A stretch of DNA of 64,000 bases. Origin: CAINVV01 sp037137375 (GTDB taxonomy: Bacteria > Bacteroidota > Bacteroidia > Bacteroidales > Prolixibacteraceae). The position numbers and the translations under genes are program-made. Of this stretch, positions 8,676-17,822 are shown in pieces. The stretch lies in NCBI GenBank assembly GCA_037137375.1, contig JBAXKJ010000003.1, positions 124,001 through 188,000 of the forward strand, given 5' to 3'. The notes under the pieces were generated by a model. The model did not search any database. It saw only the letters and a list, made by a program, of their open reading frames with translations, and was not told the DNA's origin. Every line of letters starts with the position of its first letter. Position 1 is the stretch's first letter.

Positions 8676-10781
8676 TTAATAGAATTTCGAGCGTTTGTCG
8701 AGTACTCCGGCTTTTTCTTTCAGGGCTTCGAATGCCTGAACCGATACCCTGTAACCTAATGCCATTTTGCTTTGCATCTTCTCAGCGGCGATATCAGTGT
8801 TAGTGCCTTTGTTAACTGTAGTAGCCTTTACCACATATACACCATTTGATCCGGTAACAGGCTTGGAAACTGCACCTGGTTCAAGCACGGCAGCTGCGCC
8901 CGCAATGGCAGGTTCAACGCCTAGTCCGGGGATAGAATATGACTCAAAATTAATGTCCTGAGCCTGACCAACATTGGTCCCTAACAATGAAGCGAGAGAA
9001 TTCAGATCGGTCTTTCCTACCATCTTTTCTTTGAGCTGTTCAGCTTTTTTCTCTTTTCTTAAAGTGAGTTCAATCGTCGGTTTTACAGTGTTTAATGGAG
9101 AATATCCTTTTTCTTGAGTTGAATTCAACATAGATACTACAAACTGACTTCCCAGTTCAAAAATAGGAGTAGCCTCAGAAGTGAGGACGGGTTTGCCAAC
9201 TTCTGCTTTGAAAACAGCACGAACCAGCATTCTGGAGTTCTCCATTCCTGCAACATCCTTGTCTGCTTCATAAAGTGTCGCAATACGTTTGTTTAGGCCT
9301 TGTTTGGCAACAGCATCGCGGAATGCTTTAATGTCACGATTTTCTGCGGCAAATTTGGAAGCAAGGGAGTAAGTTTGCTGGTAAGTCTGACTGCTAGGCT
9401 CGATATTGCGGACAATCGTCGCCAGCTGAACATTCTTAGCGGTATTTCCGCGTTTCAGTACCTGGATGATGTGAACGCCAAATTGTGAAGTTACTACCTG
9501 AACGTCGTTTACTTTGCCAAAAAAGGAAGCCTCTTCAAATGGTTTGACCATCTGACCTCTTTTGAACCATCCTAATTCTCCTCCTTTGACAGCAGACCCT
9601 TCATCTGAAGAATATTTGCGGGCAAGGGCAGCGAAGTCACCCCCGAGGGTAAGAACGCGTTTCAAACTGTCAGCGGTGCTTTTAGCCTTAGCAACTTCAG
9701 GTTGAGAAGAAGCACGAATCAAGATATGACGGGCGTTGACAGAATCGGGCAGATCTTCAAACTTTTGAATCTTGCAAAGTTTCCAGCTCTGTCCTTCTTT
9801 GTAAGGACCGTAAATATCGCCTGCCTTACCATTGAAAGCAAATGTAGCAAGGGCGGGAGAGAGTTCAGATTGTTTGTAGAAAGAAGCATCAAACTGTTTG
9901 TCTGAGTTGATGTTAACGTACGCACCCGGATCTTCAACAGCAGCAAATTCAGACTTGATATCAGTAATCCATTTGATGACCTTATCTTCGTCATTCTTTG
10001 AAGCAACTACCGGGAATACAATATATTCAATATCCCTGCTGGCTTCTTGTTTGAATTTCTCCTTGTGAGCATCATAATATTTTTCAGCATCAGCCTGAGA
10101 AATTTTTATTGAACTATCAGATACAGCGCTAAACTGTTTGCCAACATATTCAATATTTACCTTCTTATTCTTTCCTTCAAGGCTGAATCTTGCCTCATCA
10201 GTTGTGGTATAAATCCCTTTTGCAACAAGGTTGTTGTATTTCGTAAAGGTGCGCTCTTCAACAATCTGGTTTTCAACGAAAAGCCAATAATTGTGCTCAG
10301 GGCCGGTAGTGTTAGCCTGCTGATATTTCAGGAACTGAATTAAAGCCTGACGATTAACAACACCTGTCTTGGGATCTCTGAAAAGACTTTGAATGATTGC
10401 GTGTGGATTTTCGCCTTGAACCAGATCAAAAAGTTCGTTTGCAGTGACTCCTAAACCAAGTTTGTCATAAATATCCTTCATCGTGTAGTTCCTTACGAGA
10501 CTCATCCACGTCTGTTCCCTGATTTGTTCTGTCGTTTTTTGATCCAAAGAGGTTGATCCGGAGTTTAATTTGTAAATATCTGTGAGGTCATCCACTTTCT
10601 TTTGAAATTCCTTATAATCGATACTTTTACCGTCGATCTTTGCAATCTCCTGTTGACTTCCGCGCATGATTGAACTACCTGATTTTACAGCATCTCCAAG
10701 AACAAATGCTGCCAGGGCTAATCCAATAATAATGGTGATTCCAATCCCTGCACGGTTTCTGATTTTCTCTAATGTAGCCAT
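8676..10781 (-). CDS. ppiD: membrane-anchored periplasmic peptidyl-prolyl isomerase (SurA/PpiD-like)
   Basis: A periplasmic folding factor of 701 residues tethered by a single N-terminal membrane helix (about 12-30, GIGITIIIGLALAAFVLG). A SurA_N-type chaperone region follows (about 35-230), then a parvulin domain (about 346-440) starting at NARHILI and containing GGDFAALARKYSSDEGSAVKGGELGWF and FGVHIIQVL. A second, less conserved C-terminal chaperone-like half extends to 701. The usual Bacteroidota PpiD/SurA-like protein has this length. It is the last gene of the nadB-to-ppiD train and acts on outer-membrane protein biogenesis, which fits the neighbouring lptC and OMP genes. Confidence 0.9.
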   Translation of the reverse strand: MATLEKIRNRAGIGITIIIGLALAAFVLGDAVKSGSSIMRGSQQEIAKIDGKSIDYKEFQKKVDDLTDIYKLNSGSTSLDQKTTEQIREQTWMSLVRNYTMKDIYDKLGLGVTANELFDLVQGENPHAIIQSLFRDPKTGVVNRQALIQFLKYQQANTTGPEHNYWLFVENQIVEERTFTKYNNLVAKGIYTTTDEARFSLEGKNKKVNIEYVGKQFSAVSDSSIKISQADAEKYYDAHKEKFKQEASRDIEYIVFPVVASKNDEDKVIKWITDIKSEFAAVEDPGAYVNINSDKQFDASFYKQSELSPALATFAFNGKAGDIYGPYKEGQSWKLCKIQKFEDLPDSVNARHILIRASSQPEVAKAKSTADSLKRVLTLGGDFAALARKYSSDEGSAVKGGELGWFKRGQMVKPFEEASFFGKVNDVQVVTSQFGVHIIQVLKRGNTAKNVQLATIVRNIEPSSQTYQQTYSLASKFAAENRDIKAFRDAVAKQGLNKRIATLYEADKDVAGMENSRMLVRAVFKAEVGKPVLTSEATPIFELGSQFVVSMLNSTQEKGYSPLNTVKPTIELTLRKEKKAEQLKEKMVGKTDLNSLASLLGTNVGQAQDINFESYSIPGLGVEPAIAGAAAVLEPGAVSKPVTGSNGVYVVKATTVNKGTNTDIAAEKMQSKMALGYRVSVQAFEALKEKAGVLDKRSKFY

Positions 10782-10859
10782 CCGTTTTCTGCTTATTTAT
10801 TTACTTTATTGTTGAATCTTCCGTTGATTTTTTGAGCGTACGAATATAGTAATTCAATT

Positions 10860-12128
10860 TTAAAAATTACTAATCTTTTTCATCTCAACCAGTTCAATTT
10901 TTGTTCTGGTACTGCGTAGAATCTTGTATTCGTAGGAACCGATATTCAGCACGGTATTGTATTTAGGAAAACTGGCATGATAGAACAGCAAATAGCCCGC
11001 AAGTGTCTCGCAATTTACATCTTCGCCGATATCAAGAGCGTATTTTTCATTTAAATGTGAGATAGAGACCCGTCCTGAAAATATGTAATGATCCGGCCCT
11101 ATTGTTTTTTCAATTAAATCCGGAGTGTCATGTTCATCTTCTATCTCTCCAAAAATTTCCTCCAGAATATCTTCGGTAGTAATCATTCCCGCTGTTCCTC
11201 CAAACTCATCCACGACGATGGCGGTACTCTTGTGCTCATGCAGCAGGATACTCAGTAATTTGTTCGCCTCCATGGTCTCGGGGACGAATGATATTTTCCT
11301 GAGACAAGACTGAATATCCACGGGATTGTGAAAAAGATCGTTGGAGTGTACGTATCCGATGATGTTGTCCGAATGATCCTGAAAAATCATGATCTTCGAA
11401 AAACCGGTCTCTGAAAATTTCTGACGCAGCATTTCAATCTCTTCGTTCACACCAATCATGACGATATCCGTTCGGGGAATCATACAGTCACGAATCTTGA
11501 GTTTTGAAAAATCAAGGGCATTCTGAAAAAGTTTTATTTCACTGTCTAGCTTTTGCTTCGAGTCGGCATTTCTTTTGTCCATTTCGCCGAAAAGGTTATT
11601 CAGATCAATCCGGCCAAAGACACGTTCTTCTTTCTTTTGTTCGATTTTTACTTTGAAAAGATATTTCAGGACAAGCCTGGAAACTCCGGTTGCGAATTTG
11701 GTGATCGGATAAAAAAGGATATAAAACAATGCGACAGGGAGTGCAAGCACGTTGAGGGCCAGGTTAGGATTAATCCTGAAAATGGCTTTAGGCAGAAATT
11801 CCGCGACGATCAGGATGATGATTGTAGAAATGGTGGTCAGGAGGATCAGCTTCAATGTTTCGTCTACATTGAATTTGAGAAATAAAGGATCGACCGCATT
11901 TTCAAAAGCCAAACTGTAAACTACCAGGGCAATGTTATTACCTACAAGAAGCGTGGCGATATATTGCCCCGGATTCCTGTTGAAGATGCTGATGATTTTC
12001 CCATTGAGACGGTTTTTCCCTTTGTCCAGCTCGAGCCGTAGCTTGTCGGATGAGAAAAAGGCGATTTCCATCCCCGAAAAGAAGGCGGACGCCAACATGG
12101 TGATCAGGATGATCGACAGCTCGTTCAT
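10860..12128 (-). CDS. CNNM/CorC-HlyC family membrane protein with CBS pair
   Basis: The protein of 422 residues belongs to the hemolysin-C-like CNNM transporter family. An N-terminal DUF21 region with about four membrane helices (1-180; opening IILITMLASAFFSGMEIAFFS) is followed by two CBS modules (about 205-325; MIPRTDIVMIG and IVVDEFGGTAGMITTEDILEEIFGEIEDEHD) and a C-terminal CorC_HlyC domain. Related proteins export or sense Mg2+/Co2+, and GldE, a gliding-associated relative, has the same layout; which applies here cannot be told. It lies 15 bp downstream of lptC and 78 bp upstream of ppiD, a neighbour order common in Bacteroidota. Confidence 0.88.
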   Translation of the reverse strand: MNELSIILITMLASAFFSGMEIAFFSSDKLRLELDKGKNRLNGKIISIFNRNPGQYIATLLVGNNIALVVYSLAFENAVDPLFLKFNVDETLKLILLTTISTIIILIVAEFLPKAIFRINPNLALNVLALPVALFYILFYPITKFATGVSRLVLKYLFKVKIEQKKEERVFGRIDLNNLFGEMDKRNADSKQKLDSEIKLFQNALDFSKLKIRDCMIPRTDIVMIGVNEEIEMLRQKFSETGFSKIMIFQDHSDNIIGYVHSNDLFHNPVDIQSCLRKISFVPETMEANKLLSILLHEHKSTAIVVDEFGGTAGMITTEDILEEIFGEIEDEHDTPDLIEKTIGPDHYIFSGRVSISHLNEKYALDIGEDVNCETLAGYLLFYHASFPKYNTVLNIGSYEYKILRSTRTKIELVEMKKISNF

Positions 12129-12143
12129 GGGTTTGTAATCAGT

Positions 12144-12728
12144 TTATTGTTCTTTTACGTACACATGTCCTTTGCTCCTAAAAAAAGACCACTTCGACAT
12201 TTGAGCATCCGATTTAAAACCACCGTCTCCCGTGAAGTATTGATCTCCTTTTTTAATGCTGACAAACTTATCGGAGGAGATCAGATCATCTGCTTCGCTA
12301 TACTTCAACTCCTCAGACCTCAGTGTATCGCCTTGTATATTAACGAGTACAACATTCCCGTTGGCCTCCCATTTTCTTTGAAGTTCGAAGTATTTCCCGT
12401 GATTACCGGACATCTGTGAAATGATTTTCCTGTTAAGGTCATATTTCTGAAAAACAAATCCATCCGGGAAATCCTTATATGGATTCTTGGGATCATCATA
12501 GATCAGGAGTCGGGGTGTCTCCATATGGTATTTTACCACTAGGGAATCTGAGATGAAAGTTTCAAAGTTTAAGGCTTCGATGGCAGGTAGAGTAGTATTT
12601 TTCAAGATATCAGCTGGCAAGTCGGTAGCAACTTTCGTCTGACAGGAGTTCATGGAAAATAGAATGGCGAAGAAGAGAAAGTTCCAGGCTAAGGATTTAA
12701 AATGCAATATTTTCTTTGAATCATTCAT
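12144..12728 (-). CDS. lptC: LPS export ABC transporter periplasmic component LptC
   Basis: LptC links the inner-membrane LptBFG transporter to LptA in lipopolysaccharide export. The 194 residues start with a hydrophobic helix and a lipobox-like SMNSCQTK, so here it is probably a lipoprotein rather than a plain bitopic protein. The mature part contains the beta-jellyroll pattern of LptC (DLNRKIISQMSGNHGKYFE and SEELKYSEADDLISSDKFV). It is flanked by a small secreted protein upstream (16 bp) and the CNNM protein downstream (15 bp), all in one transcript. Confidence 0.85.
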   Translation of the reverse strand: MNDSKKILHFKSLAWNFLFFAILFSMNSCQTKVATDLPADILKNTTLPAIEALNFETFISDSLVVKYHMETPRLLIYDDPKNPYKDFPDGFVFQKYDLNRKIISQMSGNHGKYFELQRKWEANGNVVLVNIQGDTLRSEELKYSEADDLISSDKFVSIKKGDQYFTGDGGFKSDAQMSKWSFFRSKGHVYVKEQ

Positions 12729-12744
12729 ACAGGAATTGTCTTAT

Positions 12745-13089
12745 TCACTTCTTTACGGGTGATTCCGTTTTGACCTCACTCTTTACTACAGGCGCGCCAA
12801 AATCAATGACATCTCCACTATTGGCATCCAGGTTAATGATTTCTACTTTATCGTTAAAGGTAAACTTAATCCATTTTGATTTCATATCAGCCTTAAGCTC
12901 ATATTTGCCATCAAAACTAGTGAAATAATCACGCTTAGCCTTGTGTGCCGAGACTTGGACTCCTGAGGCGGGTTTCCCATCCCGGTAAACAGTTCCTTTG
13001 ATGATCCTTGGATGAGCTGCTATGCTCAGAAACCCAAATGTAAGCAGTAGAAAAAGTAACTGATATGGTTTAAAATGACATTTCATCAA
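12745..13089 (-). CDS. small secreted carboxypeptidase-regulatory-like domain protein
   Basis: A protein of 114 residues with an N-terminal signal peptide (about 1-26, FKPYQLLFLLLTFGFLSIAAH) and one transthyretin-like/CarboxypepD_reg fold: IKGTVYRDGKPASGVQVSAHKAK, then FDGKYELKADM and a C-terminal beta-strand segment. Such domains usually sit at the N-terminus of TonB receptors; here it stands alone. It is embedded between an outer-membrane protein gene and lptC with 16-bp gaps on both sides, so an envelope role is likely, but the function is unknown. Confidence 0.7.
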   Translation of the reverse strand: MMKCHFKPYQLLFLLLTFGFLSIAAHPRIIKGTVYRDGKPASGVQVSAHKAKRDYFTSFDGKYELKADMKSKWIKFTFNDKVEIINLDANSGDVIDFGAPVVKSEVKTESPVKK

Positions 13090-13105
13090 TCAGATAACCA
13101 GAGCA

Positions 13106-14398
13106 TTAATCAAATTTATTTTTGAGGAACCACCTATCCCAAAGCAAAACATGCACAGTAATTTTACCGTAGGTTTCCTTGATGAGGTTATTGGATTTTG
13201 TTCCCAATTGTCCCAATTCGCAAGAGATATTCAGTTTTGAACGTGAACGGCTCATTGGAAGGCCAATACCAAAAGTAGCGCCAAAAGTTTTCAATTGAGT
13301 TCCGTTTAGGGTCAGAAATGAATTTTCGTAAAAAGCTCCCACTCTATATTCGGCTCTGTCCCAGTAGCTTCTGATAGAATAAAGATTAGGTACATATTCG
13401 AGCCCGGTGGAATATCTGCTGCTGTTACTCATGAAATTTTGCTGCGCGCCAAGGTACTGTACCTCTTTCCATTTTTGATAATAAACGTCTGCACCAACCG
13501 TAATTTTATTTTTGATAATGTAGGAAAAACCGGCGCCATAAGAAAGAGGGACCTGCAATCCCTTGTTGGTAGATTCTACATGCTGAATGGTATCCACCAC
13601 CTCTGAAAGGGTAGAAGAACCTCTGAAGAGTGCCCGTTCTTCATGAATGACATAGCTCGAATTAATGTTGGTCTTCGGTTCGATGGTCGCTCCAAAGGTG
13701 AAAACATTCTTCTTTTTTGTCTCGAACTGATATTGAAGACCCCCGGTAATACCAATACCATGAGCGTTCAGGCTGGTATTTTTCAGGTAATCGTAGGAGT
13801 TATTGTCGTTGGGGTAGTAGATATAGGCATTATCATCCATCTTCCCGAACAGAAGCCAGGCATTGGCTCCGACCGACAAATGCTTCCCAAGTTTGATGGC
13901 GTTTCCCCAATATATTTTGGTCAGTGTTCCTGTGCCTGTGAAGGAGGTGCTGGATAGTAGGTCTGAAGTTCCACTGGTGGAATTGATCGTATATCCTTTT
14001 GAGGCGTAAGGCAAGAGTCCAAACGAGCTTGCCCACCAGCGTGTTACAGGAAATGCAAAGGTGAGGTGGTTGAAATTGACATTGTTCCTGGTATTGTTGA
14101 TGCTTCCCGATTCTGAATAAGTGAACCTCGAATCAATGCCAAACTGCATTAAGAATGTAAGTGAATCTATCGATGAATACGAAGCCGGATTGGCGGTATT
14201 GATTTGGTAACTGTTACGGGTGCCGATGCCGATCCCGCCCATTCCATCACCCTTCCCGTAACTTGAATTGTTAATTGTGCCGAATCCAAATCGGGAATAA
14301 GGCGAACTTGTGCTGCTGCTGTTTTGTCCGTACATCCCGGTTGAGATCGTCAGAAGCAAAATGATTGCAAGAAATTTCAATTTATAGCTTTTCAACAT
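13106..14398 (-). CDS. outer-membrane beta-barrel protein, unknown function
   Basis: The 430 residues begin with a signal peptide (LKFLAIILLLTISTGMYGQ) followed by a Ser/Gly-rich start (SSSTSSPYSRFGFGTINNSS) and alternating amphipathic strands ending in an aromatic segment (LLWDRWFLKNKFD), as expected for a beta barrel with 12-14 strands. Related proteins occur downstream of coaX in many Bacteroidota and are labelled outer membrane protein without function. The NTANPASYSS motif recalls FadL/OmpP1-like N-termini. Its start overlaps coaX by 17 bp. Confidence 0.75.
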   Translation of the reverse strand: MLKSYKLKFLAIILLLTISTGMYGQNSSSTSSPYSRFGFGTINNSSYGKGDGMGGIGIGTRNSYQINTANPASYSSIDSLTFLMQFGIDSRFTYSESGSINNTRNNVNFNHLTFAFPVTRWWASSFGLLPYASKGYTINSTSGTSDLLSSTSFTGTGTLTKIYWGNAIKLGKHLSVGANAWLLFGKMDDNAYIYYPNDNNSYDYLKNTSLNAHGIGITGGLQYQFETKKKNVFTFGATIEPKTNINSSYVIHEERALFRGSSTLSEVVDTIQHVESTNKGLQVPLSYGAGFSYIIKNKITVGADVYYQKWKEVQYLGAQQNFMSNSSRYSTGLEYVPNLYSIRSYWDRAEYRVGAFYENSFLTLNGTQLKTFGATFGIGLPMSRSRSKLNISCELGQLGTKSNNLIKETYGKITVHVLLWDRWFLKNKFD

Positions 14399-15122
14399 TA
14401 TATTCCAGTATTCTGTTTAAACCAATGAGTGTGATCTCAAACTTTACAAAGATGTGATTTTTTAATCTTCTTTCAAAGAACCCGGCATCACCACCGGTAA
14501 GGACAGGCTGAATTCCCGGGTACTTATTTTTTAGAAGGTCAATCATTCCATCTATTTCAAATATCATTCCGTTGAGGACGCCCGCCCGGATCGCTTCTTC
14601 GGTTGTCTGTCCGATCGAAGGCCATTGATCTGCCTCCTGAATCAACGGAAGATTTTGCGTATAATCATTCAGTGCCCGGAATCTGCTCCGCATTCCAGGA
14701 GATATATTGCCTCCAAGGAATTGCCCGTTTTTTTCAATCAGGTCGAATGTGACAGCCGTTCCTGCATCGATTACCAGTAAATCCTTTTCAGGGTACAAGC
14801 CATGCGCTCCCACAGCTGCTGCGATACGGTCCAGTCCAAGGGTTTCCGGAGTCAGGTATCCGATTGTTATCGGTACGGGGGTCTGCGAATTTAAAACTAA
14901 ACAGGTCGCAAAGGATTTCTCCAGATATTCGCCAATTTCACTTGGTACCGATGCCACAGAAGATAATATTACCTGTTCAGTACCCTGAAATTCTTCTACC
15001 AGCTCTTGTATTTCTTTTACTGACAGATTAGTAAACACAGAGGATCCGACCATTTCACCTTTCGAGAATATGGCTGCTTTAGTCCGGCTGTTCCCTATAT
15101 CCAATACTAAGTTCAAAATCAA
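14382..15122 (-). CDS. coaX: type III pantothenate kinase
   Basis: CoaX phosphorylates pantothenate, the first step of coenzyme A synthesis. The 246 residues carry the ASKHA motifs: phosphate-1 LDIGNSRTK (7-15), the GLDRIAAAVGA substrate/dimer motif (96-106), phosphate-2 IDAGTAVTFDLI (118-129) and the C-terminal TGGDA adenosine block. It overlaps nadC by 4 bp upstream and the OMP gene by 17 bp downstream, so it is translated from the same message as the NAD genes. Confidence 0.95.
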   Translation of the reverse strand: MILNLVLDIGNSRTKAAIFSKGEMVGSSVFTNLSVKEIQELVEEFQGTEQVILSSVASVPSEIGEYLEKSFATCLVLNSQTPVPITIGYLTPETLGLDRIAAAVGAHGLYPEKDLLVIDAGTAVTFDLIEKNGQFLGGNISPGMRSRFRALNDYTQNLPLIQEADQWPSIGQTTEEAIRAGVLNGMIFEIDGMIDLLKNKYPGIQPVLTGGDAGFFERRLKNHIFVKFEITLIGLNRILEYNVEKL

Positions 15123-15970
15123 TCCAGTTTTATGTTCATGCTGATATCCAAGGCAGTAACCGAGTGAGTGAGCGCCCCGATGGAGATAAAATCCACACCT
15201 GTGGCAGCAACTTCCCTCACCCTTTGAAGGTTCATATTACCTGATGCTTCTACTTTGGCTTGATGATTGATCACTGCCACGCATTCTTTCATCAATTCGT
15301 TCGGCATGTTATCCAGCATAATGATATCTGCCTTCATCTGAAGCGCTTCAAGAACTTCAGCCAGGTTAGTAGTCTCAACCTCAATTCTTATCTCTGGCGG
15401 AACCTGGTCCCTGATCTGTGAAACCGCTTTTCTGATGCCTCCGGCAACTTTGATGTGGTTATCCTTGATCAGTACCATGTCGTAGAGGCCGATCCGGTGG
15501 TTCTCTCCTCCGCCTGCCTTTACCGCATACTTGTCCAAAAGGCGCAATCCGGGTACGGTCTTTCTGGTGTCGAGGATTTTTGTACCCGTGTTAGCAATTT
15601 GATCAACGAAAAGAGAGGTCATTGTTGCGATTCCGCTCATCCTTTGCAGGAAATTCAGAGCAAGCCTTTCACCTGTCAGCAGCGCCCGGAAAGGGCCGCT
15701 CATCTCCACCAGAAGATCGCCTTTGCTGATTTTATCACCATCCTGCACTCTGGGATTCCATTCGATTAGCGGAGAGAGAAAATCGAAGACGGCCCTGGCG
15801 ACATCCAACCCGGCAACGATGCCATCAGCCTTTGCTGTCATGGTCGCAGTAGTGTACATGGAATCGGGAATCAGCGCGTTGGTAGTAATATCACCTGCGC
15901 CGATATCTTCCCTGAGTGCATTCTCAATCAGTGAATGAATTTTATTAATATCCAGACTATCCATTGGCAT
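15119..15970 (-). CDS. nadC: nicotinate-nucleotide pyrophosphorylase (carboxylating)
   Basis: NadC converts quinolinate and PRPP to nicotinate mononucleotide. The 283 residues include EDIGAGDITTNAL near the N-terminus (19-31), RLALNFLQRMSGIAT (about 101-115), the DTRKT and AVKAGGGENHR blocks that bind quinolinate, LIKDNHI, and the IMLDNMPNE and SGNMNL strands of the TIM barrel. It overlaps nadB by 14 bp and coaX by 4 bp. nadA (quinolinate synthase) is not in the window. Confidence 0.96.
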   Translation of the reverse strand: MPMDSLDINKIHSLIENALREDIGAGDITTNALIPDSMYTTATMTAKADGIVAGLDVARAVFDFLSPLIEWNPRVQDGDKISKGDLLVEMSGPFRALLTGERLALNFLQRMSGIATMTSLFVDQIANTGTKILDTRKTVPGLRLLDKYAVKAGGGENHRIGLYDMVLIKDNHIKVAGGIRKAVSQIRDQVPPEIRIEVETTNLAEVLEALQMKADIIMLDNMPNELMKECVAVINHQAKVEASGNMNLQRVREVAATGVDFISIGALTHSVTALDISMNIKLD

Positions 15971-17543
15971 TCTTTTCTCTCACTTTTTCTGTTGTGATCA
16001 TTTTCCCTTTTTGCTGTACGAGGTGATGAATGAGCTGATCTGATTCTAAAGGGTAATCAGACCTGACATGACCACCACGACTCTCTTTCCGCTCAATGGC
16101 GGAAACGCATATCAACCGGCAGACAGTTGCCAGGCTGTTGATTTTTTTAATGTTATAATCCTGATGATCATCGGGATACTGTGCCAGAATCTCCTCTATC
16201 CTTATCAGGGATTCGGCCATTTCTTTCTCGTTCCGAACGATGCCGACCTTGTTGCTCATCAGTTCGGACAATTCATTCTTCAACTGGAGATAAGCATCTG
16301 AAGTATCCTGATTGAGTTTCACCGCTTCTGAGTAAGGAACTTTCCCGGTAGGTGAGGGTAAGTCTTTTGCTTTTTCAATGAGTCTTTGTCCGAAGACGAG
16401 ACATTCTAGTAATGAATTACTAGCCAGTCTGTTGGCGCCCATTACACCCGTTGATGCGACCTCTCCGCAAGCAAACAAACCGGTGATATTTGTCTGTCCC
16501 CATAAATCAGTACGAATACCGCCGACCGTATAGTGAGCTGCCGGAGAAATTGGGATTAAATCTTTGGTGAGATCTACGCCAAGGCTCTTTAATTTGGCGT
16601 CAATGGAATGAAAACGTTCCTTTAAAAAAGCAGAATCCAGGTGACGGAGACTGAGAAAGACCGTCGAGCCGGTCTCCTGCATCCTCTTGAAAATTGCCGA
16701 TGCAACCACATCACGTGCTGCAAGTTCGGCCATGGGATGAAGTTGCAGCATGAAACGTTCTCCGTTCTTATCAATCAGATGGGCACCTTCGCCACGAACG
16801 GCTTCACTTATCAGATAGGCATCTTCGCCATCCACGGCAAGGGCAGTAGGATGAAACTGGATAAATTCCATGTCTGCAAGCCGGGCGCCAACATGCCAGG
16901 CAAGGGAGATTCCATCACCCGTGGCTGTATAGGGATTGGTAGACCTGGAATAAATGCGCGACAGCCCGCCGGTTGCCAGAATAGTTGCCTTCGTCCTAAA
17001 AACTGTGTTCTCTCCGGTATTGTAATCCAAAGTCTGTATGCCGGTGCAAATACCATCTTGGGCAAAGATCTTTACTGCGGTGGTAAATTCAAAAGCTGTG
17101 ATCCGGGGATTTTCGATTATTTTTTTAAGCATGAAACCCGTCATGATTTTCCCGGTAGCGTCTCCATCCGCATGAAGAATGCGCCGATGAGAATGTCCGC
17201 CTTCCAACCCGAGTATCAACTCCCCTTTATCGTCCCTGTCGAAGGCCACACCCATGGCAATCAATTTCTTTACTTGTTCAAGTCCTTCGTTGACAAGGAT
17301 ATAAGAGGAGTCGTAATCGCAAAGACCCCTCCCTGCACTGAGCGTATCTTCGAGGTGAAAAAGGGGGTCGTCATCCATCCCTATGGCGGCTGCAATACCT
17401 CCCTGGGCGTTATATGAGTTACTAATATCGAGCTCTGACTTAGAGATAAGGGCCACCGAACCGTAGGCAGAAGCATGATAAGCTGCCAGGAGGCCGGCAA
17501 GTCCGCTTCCGACTACTACAAAATCAAAATCAAATTGCTTCAT
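15957..17543 (-). CDS. nadB: L-aspartate oxidase
   Basis: NadB is a FAD enzyme that oxidises L-aspartate to iminoaspartate for de novo NAD synthesis. The 528 residues show the dinucleotide-binding VVGSGLAGLLAAYHA (10-24), SNSYNAQGGIAAA (42-54), the HSHRRILHADGDATG block, FIQFHPTAL, and the C-terminal GEVASTGVMGANRLASNSLLE. It is the first gene of the long minus-strand unit and has its own consensus promoter. Confidence 0.96.
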   Translation of the reverse strand: MKQFDFDFVVVGSGLAGLLAAYHASAYGSVALISKSELDISNSYNAQGGIAAAIGMDDDPLFHLEDTLSAGRGLCDYDSSYILVNEGLEQVKKLIAMGVAFDRDDKGELILGLEGGHSHRRILHADGDATGKIMTGFMLKKIIENPRITAFEFTTAVKIFAQDGICTGIQTLDYNTGENTVFRTKATILATGGLSRIYSRSTNPYTATGDGISLAWHVGARLADMEFIQFHPTALAVDGEDAYLISEAVRGEGAHLIDKNGERFMLQLHPMAELAARDVVASAIFKRMQETGSTVFLSLRHLDSAFLKERFHSIDAKLKSLGVDLTKDLIPISPAAHYTVGGIRTDLWGQTNITGLFACGEVASTGVMGANRLASNSLLECLVFGQRLIEKAKDLPSPTGKVPYSEAVKLNQDTSDAYLQLKNELSELMSNKVGIVRNEKEMAESLIRIEEILAQYPDDHQDYNIKKINSLATVCRLICVSAIERKESRGGHVRSDYPLESDQLIHHLVQQKGKMITTEKVREKNANG

Positions 17544-17577
17544 GTATGCTGATGGGTTACCATCCTAAATTGAGCGA

Positions 17578-17606
17578 CAAAAGTAACATTTATAAACAAA
17601 ACGCAA
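17578..17606 (-). promoter_or_regulatory. promoter of the nadB-nadC-coaX-...-ppiD unit
   Basis: Minus-strand TACTTTTG (17585-17578) is a full match to TAnnTTTG, with TTG at 17606-17604, 18 bp upstream. The start codon lies about 35 bp downstream. Confidence 0.6.
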
Positions 17607-17748
17607 GGAATGAACCCTTCATTTGTGATGTTTCCGGTTCAAAGATAGACAGGATAAAACAGATTCTTGTTCGTTTAGATTTTGTTAACTAAAATTTGCA
17701 CAAATACAGGGAGAAGTTGGTTAGGTAAACAAGGAAAGGTGTAAAAAA

Positions 17749-17790
17749 ATGCCCTGAGCCAGAGAATATTATACTCAGGACTCAGGGCAT
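17749..17790 (-). terminator. rho-independent terminator of the Gfo/Idh/MocA gene
   Basis: Inverted repeat ATGCCCTGAG (17749-17758) and CTCAGGGCAT (17781-17790) followed, on the minus strand, by seven T residues (complement of 17742-17748). It lies 33 bp past the stop at 17823. Confidence 0.8.
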
Positions 17791-17822
17791 ATGAATTATA
17801 GCCGGAGATCAGGCACTAAGCC

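Noticed and set aside
16641..17417. Plus-strand frame of 258 codons opposite nadB
   Set aside because: Antisense shadow of nadB; the opposite strand carries full family motifs.
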